From NCBI RefSeq assembly GCF_049472655.1, contig NZ_JAQNCS010000016.1, positions 1 through 58,971 on the forward strand: a stretch of DNA of 58,971 nt, given 5' to 3'. Positions 45,372 through 55,355 of this stretch are shown here, one piece after another. Made by a program: the position numbers and the translations under genes. Every line of letters begins with the position of its first letter. Position 1 is the first letter of the stretch. The notes beneath the pieces were generated by a model, which saw only the letters and a list, made by a program, of their open reading frames with translations, made no database searches and was not told where the DNA came from. This stretch comes from Deferribacter abyssi. Lineage in GTDB: Bacteria; Chrysiogenota; Deferribacteres; Deferribacterales; Deferribacteraceae.

Positions 45372-47900
45372 ATGAAAAGTAAAGTTAAGAATAAATATGT
45401 GTATATAAGTTTATTCAGTGGTGCAGGAATTGGATGTTATTCATTAAATAAGTTGGGTTTTGATTGTATAGCAACAGTTGAGTATATCTCAAAACGACTA
45501 GATATTCAAAAAGTTAATCAAAAGTGTAAATATGAATCAGGCTATATCGATGGTGATCTTTCAAAAAAAGAAGTACTGGAAAAATTATTTAATGTGGTAC
45601 AATGGTATAAAGATAAAGAAAATGTTAATGAAATAGATATAATAATTGCCACACCTCCATGTCAAGGGATGAGTGTTGTAAACCATAAAAAAAAGTGTGA
45701 AATAAAAAGAAATTCTTTAATAGTTAAAAGTATAGAAATTGTAAAAAAATTAAAACCAAAAGTTTTTATATTTGAAAATGTTGCAACCTTTTTGAATTCT
45801 ATATGTACTGACTTAGATAATAAAGATAAAAAAATTAAAGAGTCAATTGAAGTGAATTTGGCAACAGATTATTTAATTGAATATCAAGTTGTTAATCTTA
45901 AAAATTATGGTGCAAATTCTAGTAGAACTAGAACTATTGTGATAGGAGTTAGAAAAGACTTAAATTTTACTCCTCTCGATATATTTCCAGATTATTCAAA
46001 AGAAAAAACATTAAGAGAAGTTATTGGTGATTTACCATCATTAAAGAATATGGGTGAAATATGGGAAAAAGATATTTATCATAATTTTCGTCCTTATAAA
46101 AGTTATATGAGAGAATGGATTAAAGACTTAAAAGAGGGGCAGAGTGCTTTTGATAATAAAGAACCATATAAAAGACCTCATCAAATTAAAGATGGCAAAA
46201 TAGTCTTTAACAAAAATAAAAATGGAGATAAATATAAAAGACAATATTGGGATAAAGTTGCTCCCTGTGTTCATACCCGGAATGATATATTAGCCTCTCA
46301 AAATACTATCCATCCACAAGATGACAGAGTTTTCAGTATAAGAGAATTAATGCGGATGATGAATATTCCCGAAGATTTTAAATGGACTGAATATGATAGT
46401 GTAGTAAACACTTGGGATTATGATAAAAAAGTAAAATTTCTTAAAGAACATGAAATGAATATTAGACAATGTATTGGAGAAGCAATTCCTCCTATCATAA
46501 TTGAACAAATAGGTAAAAAATATATACAGAAAACAAGTGAATTAATTTTAAATAAAAAAGAAATATTGGAATTAATTAAAAAAGAAAATTTATATGAATT
46601 TGAAAATTTGTATATTTTTTTAAAAAATAATATATCTAAATACGATTTAGATACTTTATTTAAGATAGCAGAATTATCAAATACTCAAAGACTAGAAAAT
46701 TCGGCATATTATACTGATAGTAAAATTTGTTATTCGTTAATTAAAGATTTACCACAATTAAAACAAAATAAAATAACAGTATTAGAGCCATCTATTGGTG
46801 TTGGTAATTTTATTCCTTTGTTAATAAAGAAATATCAGTATGCTGACTTAGAGATCGATGCTGTTGATATTGATGAAAAGTCTATCAAAATATTTGAATT
46901 GCTTTTACAAAAGATAAATCATAGAAAGAATGTTAAAATAAATATTATACATAGTGATTTTCTTTTACATGAATTTAAAAAACAATATGATATAATAGTT
47001 GGTAACCCCCCTTTTAAAAAAATAGTTAAAAATAAAAAATTGTTGGAAAACTATAAAAAAAATGTTGTTAATACAAAAACTAATAATATTTTTATCTTTT
47101 TTATTGAAAAAAGCTTAACTCTTGCTAAATATGTTTCTTTAATAATTCCAAAAAGTTTTTTAAGTTCTCCAGAATACAGCTTAACAAGAAGTCTTTTATC
47201 AAAGAAAAAAATATTAAAAATAACTGATTTTGGCGAAAATGCTTTTGATGTGAGAATTGAAACTATTAGTATACTTATTGAAAATAAAAATGTTAGAAAA
47301 AATATTGTTGAAATTGAAAGTTATATAACAAATAAAGTTTATTATAAAAAACAAGATTATGTATGTGATAAAAACTTTGATATATGGTTAATATATAGAG
47401 ATGAATTTTTTGATAGAATAGTTAGCAAATTGGAATTAAATATATTTGATGTTTTTAGAGATAGGCAAATAAAAAAAGAAATGTTAAAAACTTACGGTAA
47501 ATATAGAGTTTTAAAAGCAAGGAATATTGGGAATAATAAAATAGTTAATATGGATAATTATGATAGATATATAGATGATATATCTAATTTGAAAGTTAGT
47601 GAATTTTTAAATAAAAAAGTAGTATTAGTCCCTAATTTAACACCTTTTACGAGAGCAGTATTTTTACCTCAAAATACAATCGTAGATGGATCTGTTGCTA
47701 TCTTAATACCAAAAAAAAATATTGAAATAAGTAAAAAAGATTTGGAATACTTTTCAAGCGATGAATTTAGAGATTTTTACAGAATTGTAAAAAATTTTGG
47801 AACTAGAAGTCTTAATATAGATAAAACATCTGTTAAATTCTTTGGGAGGTTGAAAAGAAATGAAGAGAGTAGTGAAAAAGATAGAACAACTTCTATCTAG
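45372..47900 (+). CDS. Fused m5C and m6A DNA methyltransferase of a type II restriction system
   Basis: This 842-residue fusion starts with a cytosine-5 methyltransferase: ISLFSGAGIGCYSL (motif I, about 12-25), ATPPCQGMS (catalytic cysteine near 97), FENV (near 135), NSSRTRTIVIG, and the motif X-like RQCIGEAIPPIIIEQIGKKY near 365. From about 440 an adenine methyltransferase follows: YYTDSKIC, VLEPSIGVGNFIPLL and NPPF near 545. Such fusions can protect the two strands of an asymmetric site, as in the Esp3I type. It overlaps the nuclease gene by 41 bases. Confidence 0.88.
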   Translation: MKSKVKNKYVYISLFSGAGIGCYSLNKLGFDCIATVEYISKRLDIQKVNQKCKYESGYIDGDLSKKEVLEKLFNVVQWYKDKENVNEIDIIIATPPCQGMSVVNHKKKCEIKRNSLIVKSIEIVKKLKPKVFIFENVATFLNSICTDLDNKDKKIKESIEVNLATDYLIEYQVVNLKNYGANSSRTRTIVIGVRKDLNFTPLDIFPDYSKEKTLREVIGDLPSLKNMGEIWEKDIYHNFRPYKSYMREWIKDLKEGQSAFDNKEPYKRPHQIKDGKIVFNKNKNGDKYKRQYWDKVAPCVHTRNDILASQNTIHPQDDRVFSIRELMRMMNIPEDFKWTEYDSVVNTWDYDKKVKFLKEHEMNIRQCIGEAIPPIIIEQIGKKYIQKTSELILNKKEILELIKKENLYEFENLYIFLKNNISKYDLDTLFKIAELSNTQRLENSAYYTDSKICYSLIKDLPQLKQNKITVLEPSIGVGNFIPLLIKKYQYADLEIDAVDIDEKSIKIFELLLQKINHRKNVKINIIHSDFLLHEFKKQYDIIVGNPPFKKIVKNKKLLENYKKNVVNTKTNNIFIFFIEKSLTLAKYVSLIIPKSFLSSPEYSLTRSLLSKKKILKITDFGENAFDVRIETISILIENKNVRKNIVEIESYITNKVYYKKQDYVCDKNFDIWLIYRDEFFDRIVSKLELNIFDVFRDRQIKKEMLKTYGKYRVLKARNIGNNKIVNMDNYDRYIDDISNLKVSEFLNKKVVLVPNLTPFTRAVFLPQNTIVDGSVAILIPKKNIEISKKDLEYFSSDEFRDFYRIVKNFGTRSLNIDKTSVKFFGRLKRNEESSEKDRTTSI

Positions 47901-49080
47901 TAAAAATTATGATATAAGAATATCAGGAAATGCAAGATTTATGGATCAAAAAGTAACTCCTGATGTACTTAGTGTTATTGCAGATATTATAGTAAATTAT
48001 GTAACTAATGAAAATCGTGAAATTTTTACAAGAAACGATTTAATGAACTATGATTATGCTAATGATATTATTACATCATATTTTAATAAACCATCAGTTA
48101 ATAATGAAAACGCTGCAAATGAATATGATAAATTTTTTTCTCAGCCTTTAAAAATGTTATCGTACGCAGGTGTGTTAGAAGAATCAACTAATGGTAGAGT
48201 TAATTCTTATAAAATATTAGAAAAAGATATATTGGAGTTTATTTCTTATAGTGATAGAAATTCTTTAGTATTCATCGTAAAATATTTAGAAAAAGTTCTA
48301 CGAGATAGTGATTTATGGATATATTTTAATAATTTTTTTAAAAGACAAGATAGTGAGAACTTTAAAGTGTTGAAAGAAACATTTAGTAGTTTTATAATTG
48401 AACATACTCCTATTAATAAAGAATTAGAAGTTAATAGAATATTTCCTAAAATACTAAATCCGTTATCTTTTAAATATAGAAAGCAAGGAGCAATAAAAGG
48501 TTACATATCAAAAAATATTATTAATTTTGATGATTTACTTTATAACAGACCTAATTGGAGAGATATTAAAAAAGATAAGTATATAACTCGTAAAGAATTT
48601 ATACAAAAGTTTAATAATTCTCTTATGATTGGTAATAGTGAAGCAAGATACGAATATGAAATAAAAAAAGCTATGAATTATGTTAAAAAACTAGAAGAAT
48701 ATAGTGAAATACATAGATTTCCTGTTCCTAGTTATAGAACAATTTATATTCATCATATTTTTCCAAAAAATGAGTTTCCTGAGTTAGCAGATAAAGTAGA
48801 AAACTTAATTGCATTAACAGCAGACCAACACTATCGTAGAGCACATCCTAATGGTAATTTACGCTATATAGATAAATCTTACCAAATGATTTGTTTAATA
48901 TCTAAATTAGATACTATAGAATACGATTATTTAAATGAATTAAAAAATTATGCAAAAGAATCTTTTGTTGAGGTCTTAAATATAGGATTAGAAACTAATT
49001 ATTTTTTACCTACTGATACTTTTGAAGATTTGAAACATAAAATAGCTAAATTCTATATTGAAAATATTGGAATACGTTAA
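47860..49080 (+). CDS. HNH-type restriction endonuclease partner
   Basis: This 406-residue protein carries an HNH/beta-beta-alpha-metal motif near residues 295-330: IYIHHIFPKNEFPELADKVENLIALTADQHYRRAHPNGN, with HH, the asparagine and the final H. The remainder is helical and would recognise DNA. It follows the double methyltransferase with overlapping reading frames, the classical modification-then-restriction order. Type IIS enzymes of the Alw26I/Eco31I/Esp3I group have HNH nucleases and paired m5C/m6A protection, so that group is a candidate. Confidence 0.8.
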   Translation: MKRVVKKIEQLLSSKNYDIRISGNARFMDQKVTPDVLSVIADIIVNYVTNENREIFTRNDLMNYDYANDIITSYFNKPSVNNENAANEYDKFFSQPLKMLSYAGVLEESTNGRVNSYKILEKDILEFISYSDRNSLVFIVKYLEKVLRDSDLWIYFNNFFKRQDSENFKVLKETFSSFIIEHTPINKELEVNRIFPKILNPLSFKYRKQGAIKGYISKNIINFDDLLYNRPNWRDIKKDKYITRKEFIQKFNNSLMIGNSEARYEYEIKKAMNYVKKLEEYSEIHRFPVPSYRTIYIHHIFPKNEFPELADKVENLIALTADQHYRRAHPNGNLRYIDKSYQMICLISKLDTIEYDYLNELKNYAKESFVEVLNIGLETNYFLPTDTFEDLKHKIAKFYIENIGIR

Positions 49081-49220
49081 AGGAAAACTTTGGGCTCTGT
49101 AACAAAAATTGTAAGGATATTGCAGATGAAAATAACTGTTTAACTCAAAGATGAGTAATAAATTATTGTTTGTTATTATATCTGTGAATAGCAGTTTTGT
49201 TATACTATGTTTAGAAAAAC

Positions 49221-49248
49221 TTGACTCTGGAATTTATTTTTATATAAT
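49221..49248 (+). promoter_or_regulatory. Promoter of the coiled-coil gene
   Basis: TTGACT (49221-49226) and TATAAT (49243-49248) are 16 bases apart, about 50 bases before the ATG at 49302. Confidence 0.6.
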
Positions 49249-49301
49249 ATTTCCAATTTTTTTTGGGGAGGGGAATGGGTTAGGTTATTAGGGAGGCAGA
49301 T

Positions 49302-49652
49302 ATGGAAAAAAGGAAAATCACTTTAGAAGTTATTATGGAGAAATTAGAAAGCATGGAAGAAAGAATGGGGAATTTTGAATCTACAGTAAAAGAAGTAAAA
49401 AATGATATAAAAGGTCTTGAATCTACAGTAAAAGAAGTAAAAAATGATATAAAAGGTCTTGAATCTACAGTAAAAGAAGTAAAAAATGATATAGATTCTA
49501 TGAACAGAAGAATTAGTTACCTTGAAACATCAAATGATTTATCCCAAATGCTACTATCAACTTTTAAAAGTGAAAATGAATCCACTTTTAGTACAGTTCC
49601 TTCAGGCCATGGGTTTAATATGCCTGCTATAAAAAGAGTATTTAAACTATAA
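49302..49652 (+). CDS. Coiled-coil protein with tandem 14-residue repeats
   Basis: This 116-residue protein is mostly coiled coil, including three 14-residue repeats of STVKEVKNDIKGLE (third partial) coded by 42-base DNA repeats, followed by DSMNRRISYLE. The C-terminus (STFSTVPSGHGFNMPAIKRVFKL) is not coiled. The ATG follows GGGAGGCAGAT. It could be an oligomeric scaffold. No family is recognised. Confidence 0.65.
   Translation: MEKRKITLEVIMEKLESMEERMGNFESTVKEVKNDIKGLESTVKEVKNDIKGLESTVKEVKNDIDSMNRRISYLETSNDLSQMLLSTFKSENESTFSTVPSGHGFNMPAIKRVFKL
49377..49493 (+). repeat. 42-bp tandem repeat inside the coiled-coil gene
   Basis: Two full units and 33 bases of a third of a 42-base sequence beginning GAATCTACAGTAAAAGAAGT, identical at the DNA level, which implies recent expansion or active slippage. 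Confidence 0.85.
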
Positions 49653-49748
49653 TGTTTTAACCTAAAATTATAGAAAACTTTTTGTATAAAAATAATTATA
49701 TTAAGTTATCAAGATTTTTATGGTTTTATTTAAAGGCTTGAGCTTTAA

Positions 49749-50849
49749 ATGTTGTTATTATACAAGAACTTTTGCAATAAATTCTTTTCTTTTTTAGACA
49801 TTAAAAGTGTAGATTTTGTATTGTTTGCTACAGGATTATATTGTTTATATTTTGACTTAATTTATAGTATTGCCAACTTTCTTTCTCAAAAATTATTTAT
49901 TATTATGACTTTGTTAGCATCAAAAAGTTGTTCAATCCTTGTTGAATTTTTTGATTATCTATCAAAATTTCATAATAGTTTATTCCTAATTAAAATAAAA
50001 AGTTTAATCTTAACCTTTCTCCAAAAAATATCATATCTGGATTATTCGAGCAGTAAAGCCATATATGTTTTTAGTTCTATATTGGACAGTATAATACCAC
50101 TGATTTTATTAATTTTAACTATATTTATCGTAATATCTTTAATTCATTTAGTTATTATGTTTTTAAATTCTTGTGGACTTTCGCTTTATAGTAATAGAGA
50201 AATAAAAATTGAAATACGTGAAAATACTATTAATAAAAATAAACCAAATTTTACATATACATTTAATAAAATTAACAATTCACATATATTAACTTATGAA
50301 ATTCATTTTCCGCAACAATATGAAAAAGAAGAAAAAATAAAATTATCCAGATTTGAAATATCTACATCAAATAGAATTTTAATAAAATATGAAGTTTATA
50401 ATATTATAAATATTTTTATGGAAAAATATAAAGAATTATATTTAGTGATGAAAAAACAAAGTTATTTTGTTTACAATTACTGTGTTGAGATAATAATGGT
50501 TATTGTTTTACTTTTTATATACAAGGATACATACAAAAATTCAAATATTTCACAATATTTGAATCTTTCAAATTCTTTTAATTTATATCAATGCTTGAGT
50601 TCCTCAAACTTCAAGTATTTTTCTATTTTAATTCACTTTTTGATATATTTTATCATATTTATATTAATTTTAAGAATTTTATTAAGATTTATACAATTAA
50701 AAAAGCTTATTGAAGATGTTGTAATATATTATAAACTAATTAAAGATGATATACTAAATATTGAACTGAAAGAAAGTTTGAATAAACTTATTTCTGATGA
50801 AAAAAAACTATATAGTTTAATTAAGATAATCTTTTCACAAGCAACATAA
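49749..50849 (+). CDS. Multi-span membrane protein of a two-gene cargo unit
   Basis: This 366-residue protein is very AT-rich at the DNA level. Hydrophobic segments lie near residues 15-35, 40-65, 110-140, 240-262 and 290-315, with a charged soluble loop (EIKIEIRENTINKNKPNFTYTFNKINNSHILTYEIHFPQQYEKEEKIK) between them. No family is recognised. It is separated by 28 bases from a 952-residue HEXXH protein. Together they look like a membrane-plus-effector unit. The start lacks a clear SD, so it is tentative. Confidence 0.6.
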   Translation: MLLLYKNFCNKFFSFLDIKSVDFVLFATGLYCLYFDLIYSIANFLSQKLFIIMTLLASKSCSILVEFFDYLSKFHNSLFLIKIKSLILTFLQKISYLDYSSSKAIYVFSSILDSIIPLILLILTIFIVISLIHLVIMFLNSCGLSLYSNREIKIEIRENTINKNKPNFTYTFNKINNSHILTYEIHFPQQYEKEEKIKLSRFEISTSNRILIKYEVYNIINIFMEKYKELYLVMKKQSYFVYNYCVEIIMVIVLLFIYKDTYKNSNISQYLNLSNSFNLYQCLSSSNFKYFSILIHFLIYFIIFILILRILLRFIQLKKLIEDVVIYYKLIKDDILNIELKESLNKLISDEKKLYSLIKIIFSQAT

Positions 50850-50877
50850 TTGTATTAGTTGTTTTATGAGGGTTAAT

Positions 50878-53736
50878 ATGGAAAAAGATGATTTCTTAAT
50901 AGAAAAAATTATTTATTTAGATCTAAAACATAATATTAACATATTATTGCAAGAAATAAAAACTACTTTTTTAAATTATACATTTTTTACACTTGAACAT
51001 TGTAGTAAAGATGAAAATGATATAAATAATAGAGAATCAATAAGATATGCATTTTCTACGTTGAGAAAATTGGCGATTAGAATCTCTAAAAACACTGAAA
51101 ATTTAATTAAAATATTCAATGAATTACCAAAACAACTAGAAAATTTGGAGATATTTTATAACAATTTATTGGAAATAAATGTTTTATCTAATATTATTTC
51201 GACTCAATTATCCTTTCTTCAAAGAAAAATTAATTATATATTAGATTGTTATCCCATATATTTTCCAACAGTTACGCTATATAGAACGAAACAAGAACTA
51301 AAAAGTTATGAATGGTTAAAAGGATTAGTTGTATCTTTTATGAACTATTTACATTTCAATATTTTTAATAAAGCAAAAATATTAGAAACAAAAATACAAA
51401 CTTACACAAATAATACAGATATTAAAGATCATAAAAATAAACTTAATTTTACCGATGTAATTTTTAACTGGTCTTCAAATAATATAAATATGTTTATTGA
51501 AAAATCTATATTAGAATCAGATAAAAATGATTTATTGTTAATAGATAGCTCATATTTTATTATAAATAGACATTCATTATGGATAAATATGTTACATGAG
51601 GCTTTACATTATTTGATTAATTTAGAATATCGTAATGTTGACTTTGAGAGTTCTAATGAATTTGTCAAAAAATATTTTGATATCAAAAAAGATTTACTTA
51701 TAAAACTTGAATATACAATAATAAAACAAAATTTATCAATAGATATTAAAGCTATTGCTCAAGTATATGATGACATATTTATTGATTCATATTTAACTAA
51801 AATATTTGGTATGGAATACTATTTACCTTTATTTAACTCTTTAATATTTTCTCAATTTAAACTTGACTCTGATATTAACCTTTATGAACCAAGAAATGAT
51901 TTAATATGGTTAAGATTGATAATATCTTTGGAATTCATTAAAGATAAAAGTTTTTTAGAAATAAAGGATAAGTTAAAGTATTTTTTGCTACATAAATACA
52001 AAGAAACCATAATTAAAAACAGTCCACAAAAATCAAAAGAATTTTTGTTTACAGACATTAAAATTTACAGAATAATAACTAAATCTATGGAACTACTATT
52101 TAAAAATTTGAATGAAAAGATTGGTTTTAATAATTATTTAAAAGCTTCTAACAGTAAAAATTCTGATAATAATAATTCTACTAATAACTATCCATTAAAT
52201 ATCTTACATAATTATTTAATTGCTCAGAGATTTTTAATTCATGAAATTATAGAGAAAGCAAAAAAATTTAACTTTGAACAACTTTTAGATAATGAACAAT
52301 TCAATAGGTTTTCTTTTAAAGAGGGAAGAATTACTACCAATTTTTTAAATCTATTAGATTTTGTTGACTTTACAGACATTGATTATAACGAATTAATTCG
52401 TAATATAGATGAAAATGCTAGAAACATAACCAAGTCAGAATCTAAAAATAGTATTATAAGTTTTTTACAAGAAACTACTAAGTTTAGATTATTAAAAATA
52501 AGTTTTTTAAAGATGAGATTTGATAATGATAGTTTTTCTTATAGCAATATTTATAATTTCATAGAGAAAGATAATGTTTATAAAAATTTCACTTTTTTGA
52601 ATTTTGGAGCCTATAATTTAGTTAACTACGAGCTTTTAGGCAATTTAAAAGACAAAAATTTTGAAGACCATCATGATAATTATTTCAACAAAGTTTTTCA
52701 TAAAATAAATAACATAATTAGTATTTGTAATGAAAGAGGAAATTCAAATCAAACGAATAATTCAGAACAAAACTCTAATCAACAGAGAAATATATTTTAC
52801 TACAAATATGAAATAGTAGGTCATATTATATATCATTTTAATTATAATTTATTTAATACTATAAATGAAAGTAATATAAAGAAATTTTACAAAAAACTTT
52901 TATCTGATATTTTATCAGAAAATAACAATTATAATGACATTGACAATCAATTAATAGGTTTTTTTGATAAAAATGATATAATAATAAATATTGAATTAAC
53001 TTTGGATAAAGAATATAAAGAAATTTATAAAGAACTATTATCTCCAAATTTCAAATCTAAATTTTATTATAATCTTTTTCATACTATTATTACAGTTGGA
53101 GGAAAAGAAACAAATTTAACCCATGAAGTTATAAAGCTTTTAATCAAAAAAGATGAAATTGATTCATATGATTGTAATTCTGTAAAAGAGTATCTTATTG
53201 GTTATTTTGCAAACTTTGAATTTTTAGTCATACAAACATCAACCTGGGCAGATTTTATAATTCTTTTAGGCTTTAAATTAAACAATGATGGGAAACTTTA
53301 TGAACTATTGGAAAATTTAAAAAACAACTTACATTATAACTTATTATTTAAAAAAACAGTAACTAATGTTACTATAAAAAATATAAAAGATAAAAACAAG
53401 ATAGAATTGCCTGTTCCACAAATTTTTTTAAGATATTCTTCAAAAATACCTACTTATTGTAAAAATAATGCATTAGAAACAATAATTAAAACTTTAACGG
53501 AAACAAATGCTTACACAAATTGGAATTTATATAAAAGTTTTGGGATTTATGATTTAACTCTTATACCAACAAACAAAAATGATAAAATTGATTATAATAC
53601 TTTAACAAATATTTTAGAAAAATTGGCAAAAGTAAAGATATCAAAAGAAGAAAAAAATAATAAAAGTGATATAAAATGTGATAAAAAACTTCCTGTTTTA
53701 ACAGATATACAAATGCGACTTTTTACAAAAGGATGA
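50878..53736 (+). CDS. Very large uncharacterised protein with HEXXH motif
   Basis: This 952-residue protein contains INMLHEALHYLINLEYR, with H240-E241-x-x-H244, the zinc-metallopeptidase signature inside a helix. It lies in a mostly helical, asparagine/lysine-rich protein without recognised domains. A low-complexity spot (SNSKNSDNNNSTNN) lies near 430. No signal peptide is seen, so it should act in the cytoplasm or at the membrane with the upstream protein. The ATG at 50878 follows TGAGGGTTAAT. It overlaps the next nuclease gene as ATGA. A defence role is inferred from context. Confidence 0.6.
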   Translation: MEKDDFLIEKIIYLDLKHNINILLQEIKTTFLNYTFFTLEHCSKDENDINNRESIRYAFSTLRKLAIRISKNTENLIKIFNELPKQLENLEIFYNNLLEINVLSNIISTQLSFLQRKINYILDCYPIYFPTVTLYRTKQELKSYEWLKGLVVSFMNYLHFNIFNKAKILETKIQTYTNNTDIKDHKNKLNFTDVIFNWSSNNINMFIEKSILESDKNDLLLIDSSYFIINRHSLWINMLHEALHYLINLEYRNVDFESSNEFVKKYFDIKKDLLIKLEYTIIKQNLSIDIKAIAQVYDDIFIDSYLTKIFGMEYYLPLFNSLIFSQFKLDSDINLYEPRNDLIWLRLIISLEFIKDKSFLEIKDKLKYFLLHKYKETIIKNSPQKSKEFLFTDIKIYRIITKSMELLFKNLNEKIGFNNYLKASNSKNSDNNNSTNNYPLNILHNYLIAQRFLIHEIIEKAKKFNFEQLLDNEQFNRFSFKEGRITTNFLNLLDFVDFTDIDYNELIRNIDENARNITKSESKNSIISFLQETTKFRLLKISFLKMRFDNDSFSYSNIYNFIEKDNVYKNFTFLNFGAYNLVNYELLGNLKDKNFEDHHDNYFNKVFHKINNIISICNERGNSNQTNNSEQNSNQQRNIFYYKYEIVGHIIYHFNYNLFNTINESNIKKFYKKLLSDILSENNNYNDIDNQLIGFFDKNDIIINIELTLDKEYKEIYKELLSPNFKSKFYYNLFHTIITVGGKETNLTHEVIKLLIKKDEIDSYDCNSVKEYLIGYFANFEFLVIQTSTWADFIILLGFKLNNDGKLYELLENLKNNLHYNLLFKKTVTNVTIKNIKDKNKIELPVPQIFLRYSSKIPTYCKNNALETIIKTLTETNAYTNWNLYKSFGIYDLTLIPTNKNDKIDYNTLTNILEKLAKVKISKEEKNNKSDIKCDKKLPVLTDIQMRLFTKG

Positions 53737-54284
53737 ATAAAAATATCAAATCAAAAATGAGTTTTAATAATCTTTATATAATATCAACTTTGCTAATATT
53801 AGCAACTACATTAGTATATGCTGGTGATGTTGTTAGATTAGTTAAAATTTCAGATGGAGATACTTTTATAATTAAAAACAATTATAATAGAAAACTAAAA
53901 TTAAGATTATTATGGATAGATACTCCAGAAAAATATCCATCCAAAAAACTTGAAAAAGATGCAATGAAATGTGATGTATCTAAAAACAGAATAATCAGGT
54001 TAGGAAAAATGGCTACCAGCTATGCAAAAAAATACTTCAAAAACAGCAAAAACATTGAAGTTGATTTTTATGGTAAAGGTTATTATAGTCGCAGTCTTGC
54101 TGTGGTTTATAGAAAAAGTGCAGAGCAACCATATAATTTTGACATTATTGCTGACGGTTATGCTTGTATATATAAAAAAGCGAGGTATCCAGAGGTTCTT
54201 GATGATTTACTTGAGAAAGCTAAAAGGGAAAGAAAGGGGTTGTGGGGTATAGATTACAAAGTAATGCAATGTCTGTGTCAGTAA
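53733..54284 (+). CDS. Exported thermonuclease-family nuclease, copy B
   Basis: This 183-residue SNase-like protein has a signal peptide (NNLYIISTLLILATTLVYAGD) and the same catalytic blocks as copy A (ISDGDTFII, LRLLWIDTPEK, YGKGYYSRSLAVVY). The 5' half is clearly more AT-rich and diverged, whereas from about 54068 to 54250 the DNA is nearly identical to copy A. That pattern suggests gene conversion. It is coupled to the HEXXH gene by ATGA. Confidence 0.9.
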   Translation: MNKNIKSKMSFNNLYIISTLLILATTLVYAGDVVRLVKISDGDTFIIKNNYNRKLKLRLLWIDTPEKYPSKKLEKDAMKCDVSKNRIIRLGKMATSYAKKYFKNSKNIEVDFYGKGYYSRSLAVVYRKSAEQPYNFDIIADGYACIYKKARYPEVLDDLLEKAKRERKGLWGIDYKVMQCLCQ

Positions 54285-54304
54285 TATCATAAAGGAAATA
54301 GCTT

Positions 54305-54835
54305 ATGAGTAATAATAAAAGTGGAGAACAATGGTTATATGATAAGGCTAAAAAAGTATTAAAAGATAAGTTTAATTTACAAACTCATATAAAAGAATAT
54401 AAACGGATAGCATTTACTTTAGATGAAAAAATTGAAAACAAATTTGGGACAAGAAGAATTGAAATAGATGTTGTAATCAAAAATAATAATTCTCTTATTT
54501 TCGCTGAGGCTAAACAATATTTATCATTTCAAGCCGTGTCACAAGCTTTATCTGAACTACAAATGAAAATTTATCTACTAAAAACTTATTTTTCACATAT
54601 AACAAATAAAGAAAACATTTTATCGCTTTTACATGATCCTCGCTACAGTATTTATAAAGAAATTGTTCTGGGAAGTAATCCTGATCTTCAGATTGCAAGA
54701 GCGGAAAATATAGAAGCTTTAAAAATAAGAACTCAAAAATATATAGCTTATTTGCAAACTTTTAAGGAAATTAACCTGTTTTTACTCTTATTTTTAAATA
54801 AGGATAGTAATAAATACCTTTTTTATAAAATATAG
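54305..54835 (+). CDS. PD-(D/E)XK-like nuclease-fold protein
   Basis: This 176-residue protein has FGTRRIEIDVVIKNNNSLIFAEAKQYLSFQAVSQALSELQMKIY near residues 42-85, the E...D...E-x-K pattern of restriction-endonuclease-like folds, with a following helix bearing Q and L positions. The start GEQWLYDKAKKVLKDKF supplies the preceding helix. It may be a small nuclease or a DNA-end-binding protein. It lies in the cargo between the nuclease and a gene of unknown function. Confidence 0.65.
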   Translation: MSNNKSGEQWLYDKAKKVLKDKFNLQTHIKEYKRIAFTLDEKIENKFGTRRIEIDVVIKNNNSLIFAEAKQYLSFQAVSQALSELQMKIYLLKTYFSHITNKENILSLLHDPRYSIYKEIVLGSNPDLQIARAENIEALKIRTQKYIAYLQTFKEINLFLLLFLNKDSNKYLFYKI

Positions 54836-54852
54836 GAGGATAAAGCATAGAA

Positions 54853-55341
54853 ATGGATGTAAAAGATTTACAGCTCTTAAAACATAACATTCAAATTAAA
54901 AATACATTAATCGCTTTGATATCTAACACTATAGTAAAGAATAAGGAATTTGTTGAAAATCAATTATTTGATGATAACGAAGATTCTTTAGAAACTATTT
55001 TAGAAAGATTTAGATTATATCTTACTTTTATAGATCATGAAAACATAATAACAAAAACTTTTATTAGAATATATTTACCATATGGAATAACAAAAATAAA
55101 AGATAATCATTTTATTTTCTTAAATAAAGAATATAACCCATTAGGGTTAGCATTATATAACACATGGGTAAATTATGATAATTTTATAGAATATAGTTTC
55201 CAACTTATTGATGAAACAATTTTATCTGTACTATATAATAAGCTTTTTTTTTATGATGAATTGAGGTTACCATGGTCTAGTAAAAAAAATTTTAACGAGT
55301 ATATTAAAAAACTAATTCTATTTTTAAGAAATACAAAATAA
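54853..55341 (+). CDS. Protein of unknown function
   Basis: This 162-residue protein (MDVKDLQLLKHNIQIKNTLIALISNTIVKNKEFVENQLFDDNEDSLETILERFRLYLTF...) is helical at the start and mixed later. It starts behind TAGGAGG, 18 bases after the PD-(D/E)XK-like gene, so the two are probably cotranscribed and may work together. No family is recognised. Confidence 0.55.
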   Translation: MDVKDLQLLKHNIQIKNTLIALISNTIVKNKEFVENQLFDDNEDSLETILERFRLYLTFIDHENIITKTFIRIYLPYGITKIKDNHFIFLNKEYNPLGLALYNTWVNYDNFIEYSFQLIDETILSVLYNKLFFYDELRLPWSSKKNFNEYIKKLILFLRNTK

Positions 55342-55355
55342 AAAAGGAGAATAGG

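Noticed and set aside
50878..53736. The large HEXXH protein as the missing relaxase
   Set aside because: It has no three-histidine relaxase motif and no helicase domain; the HEXXH motif fits a metallopeptidase better.
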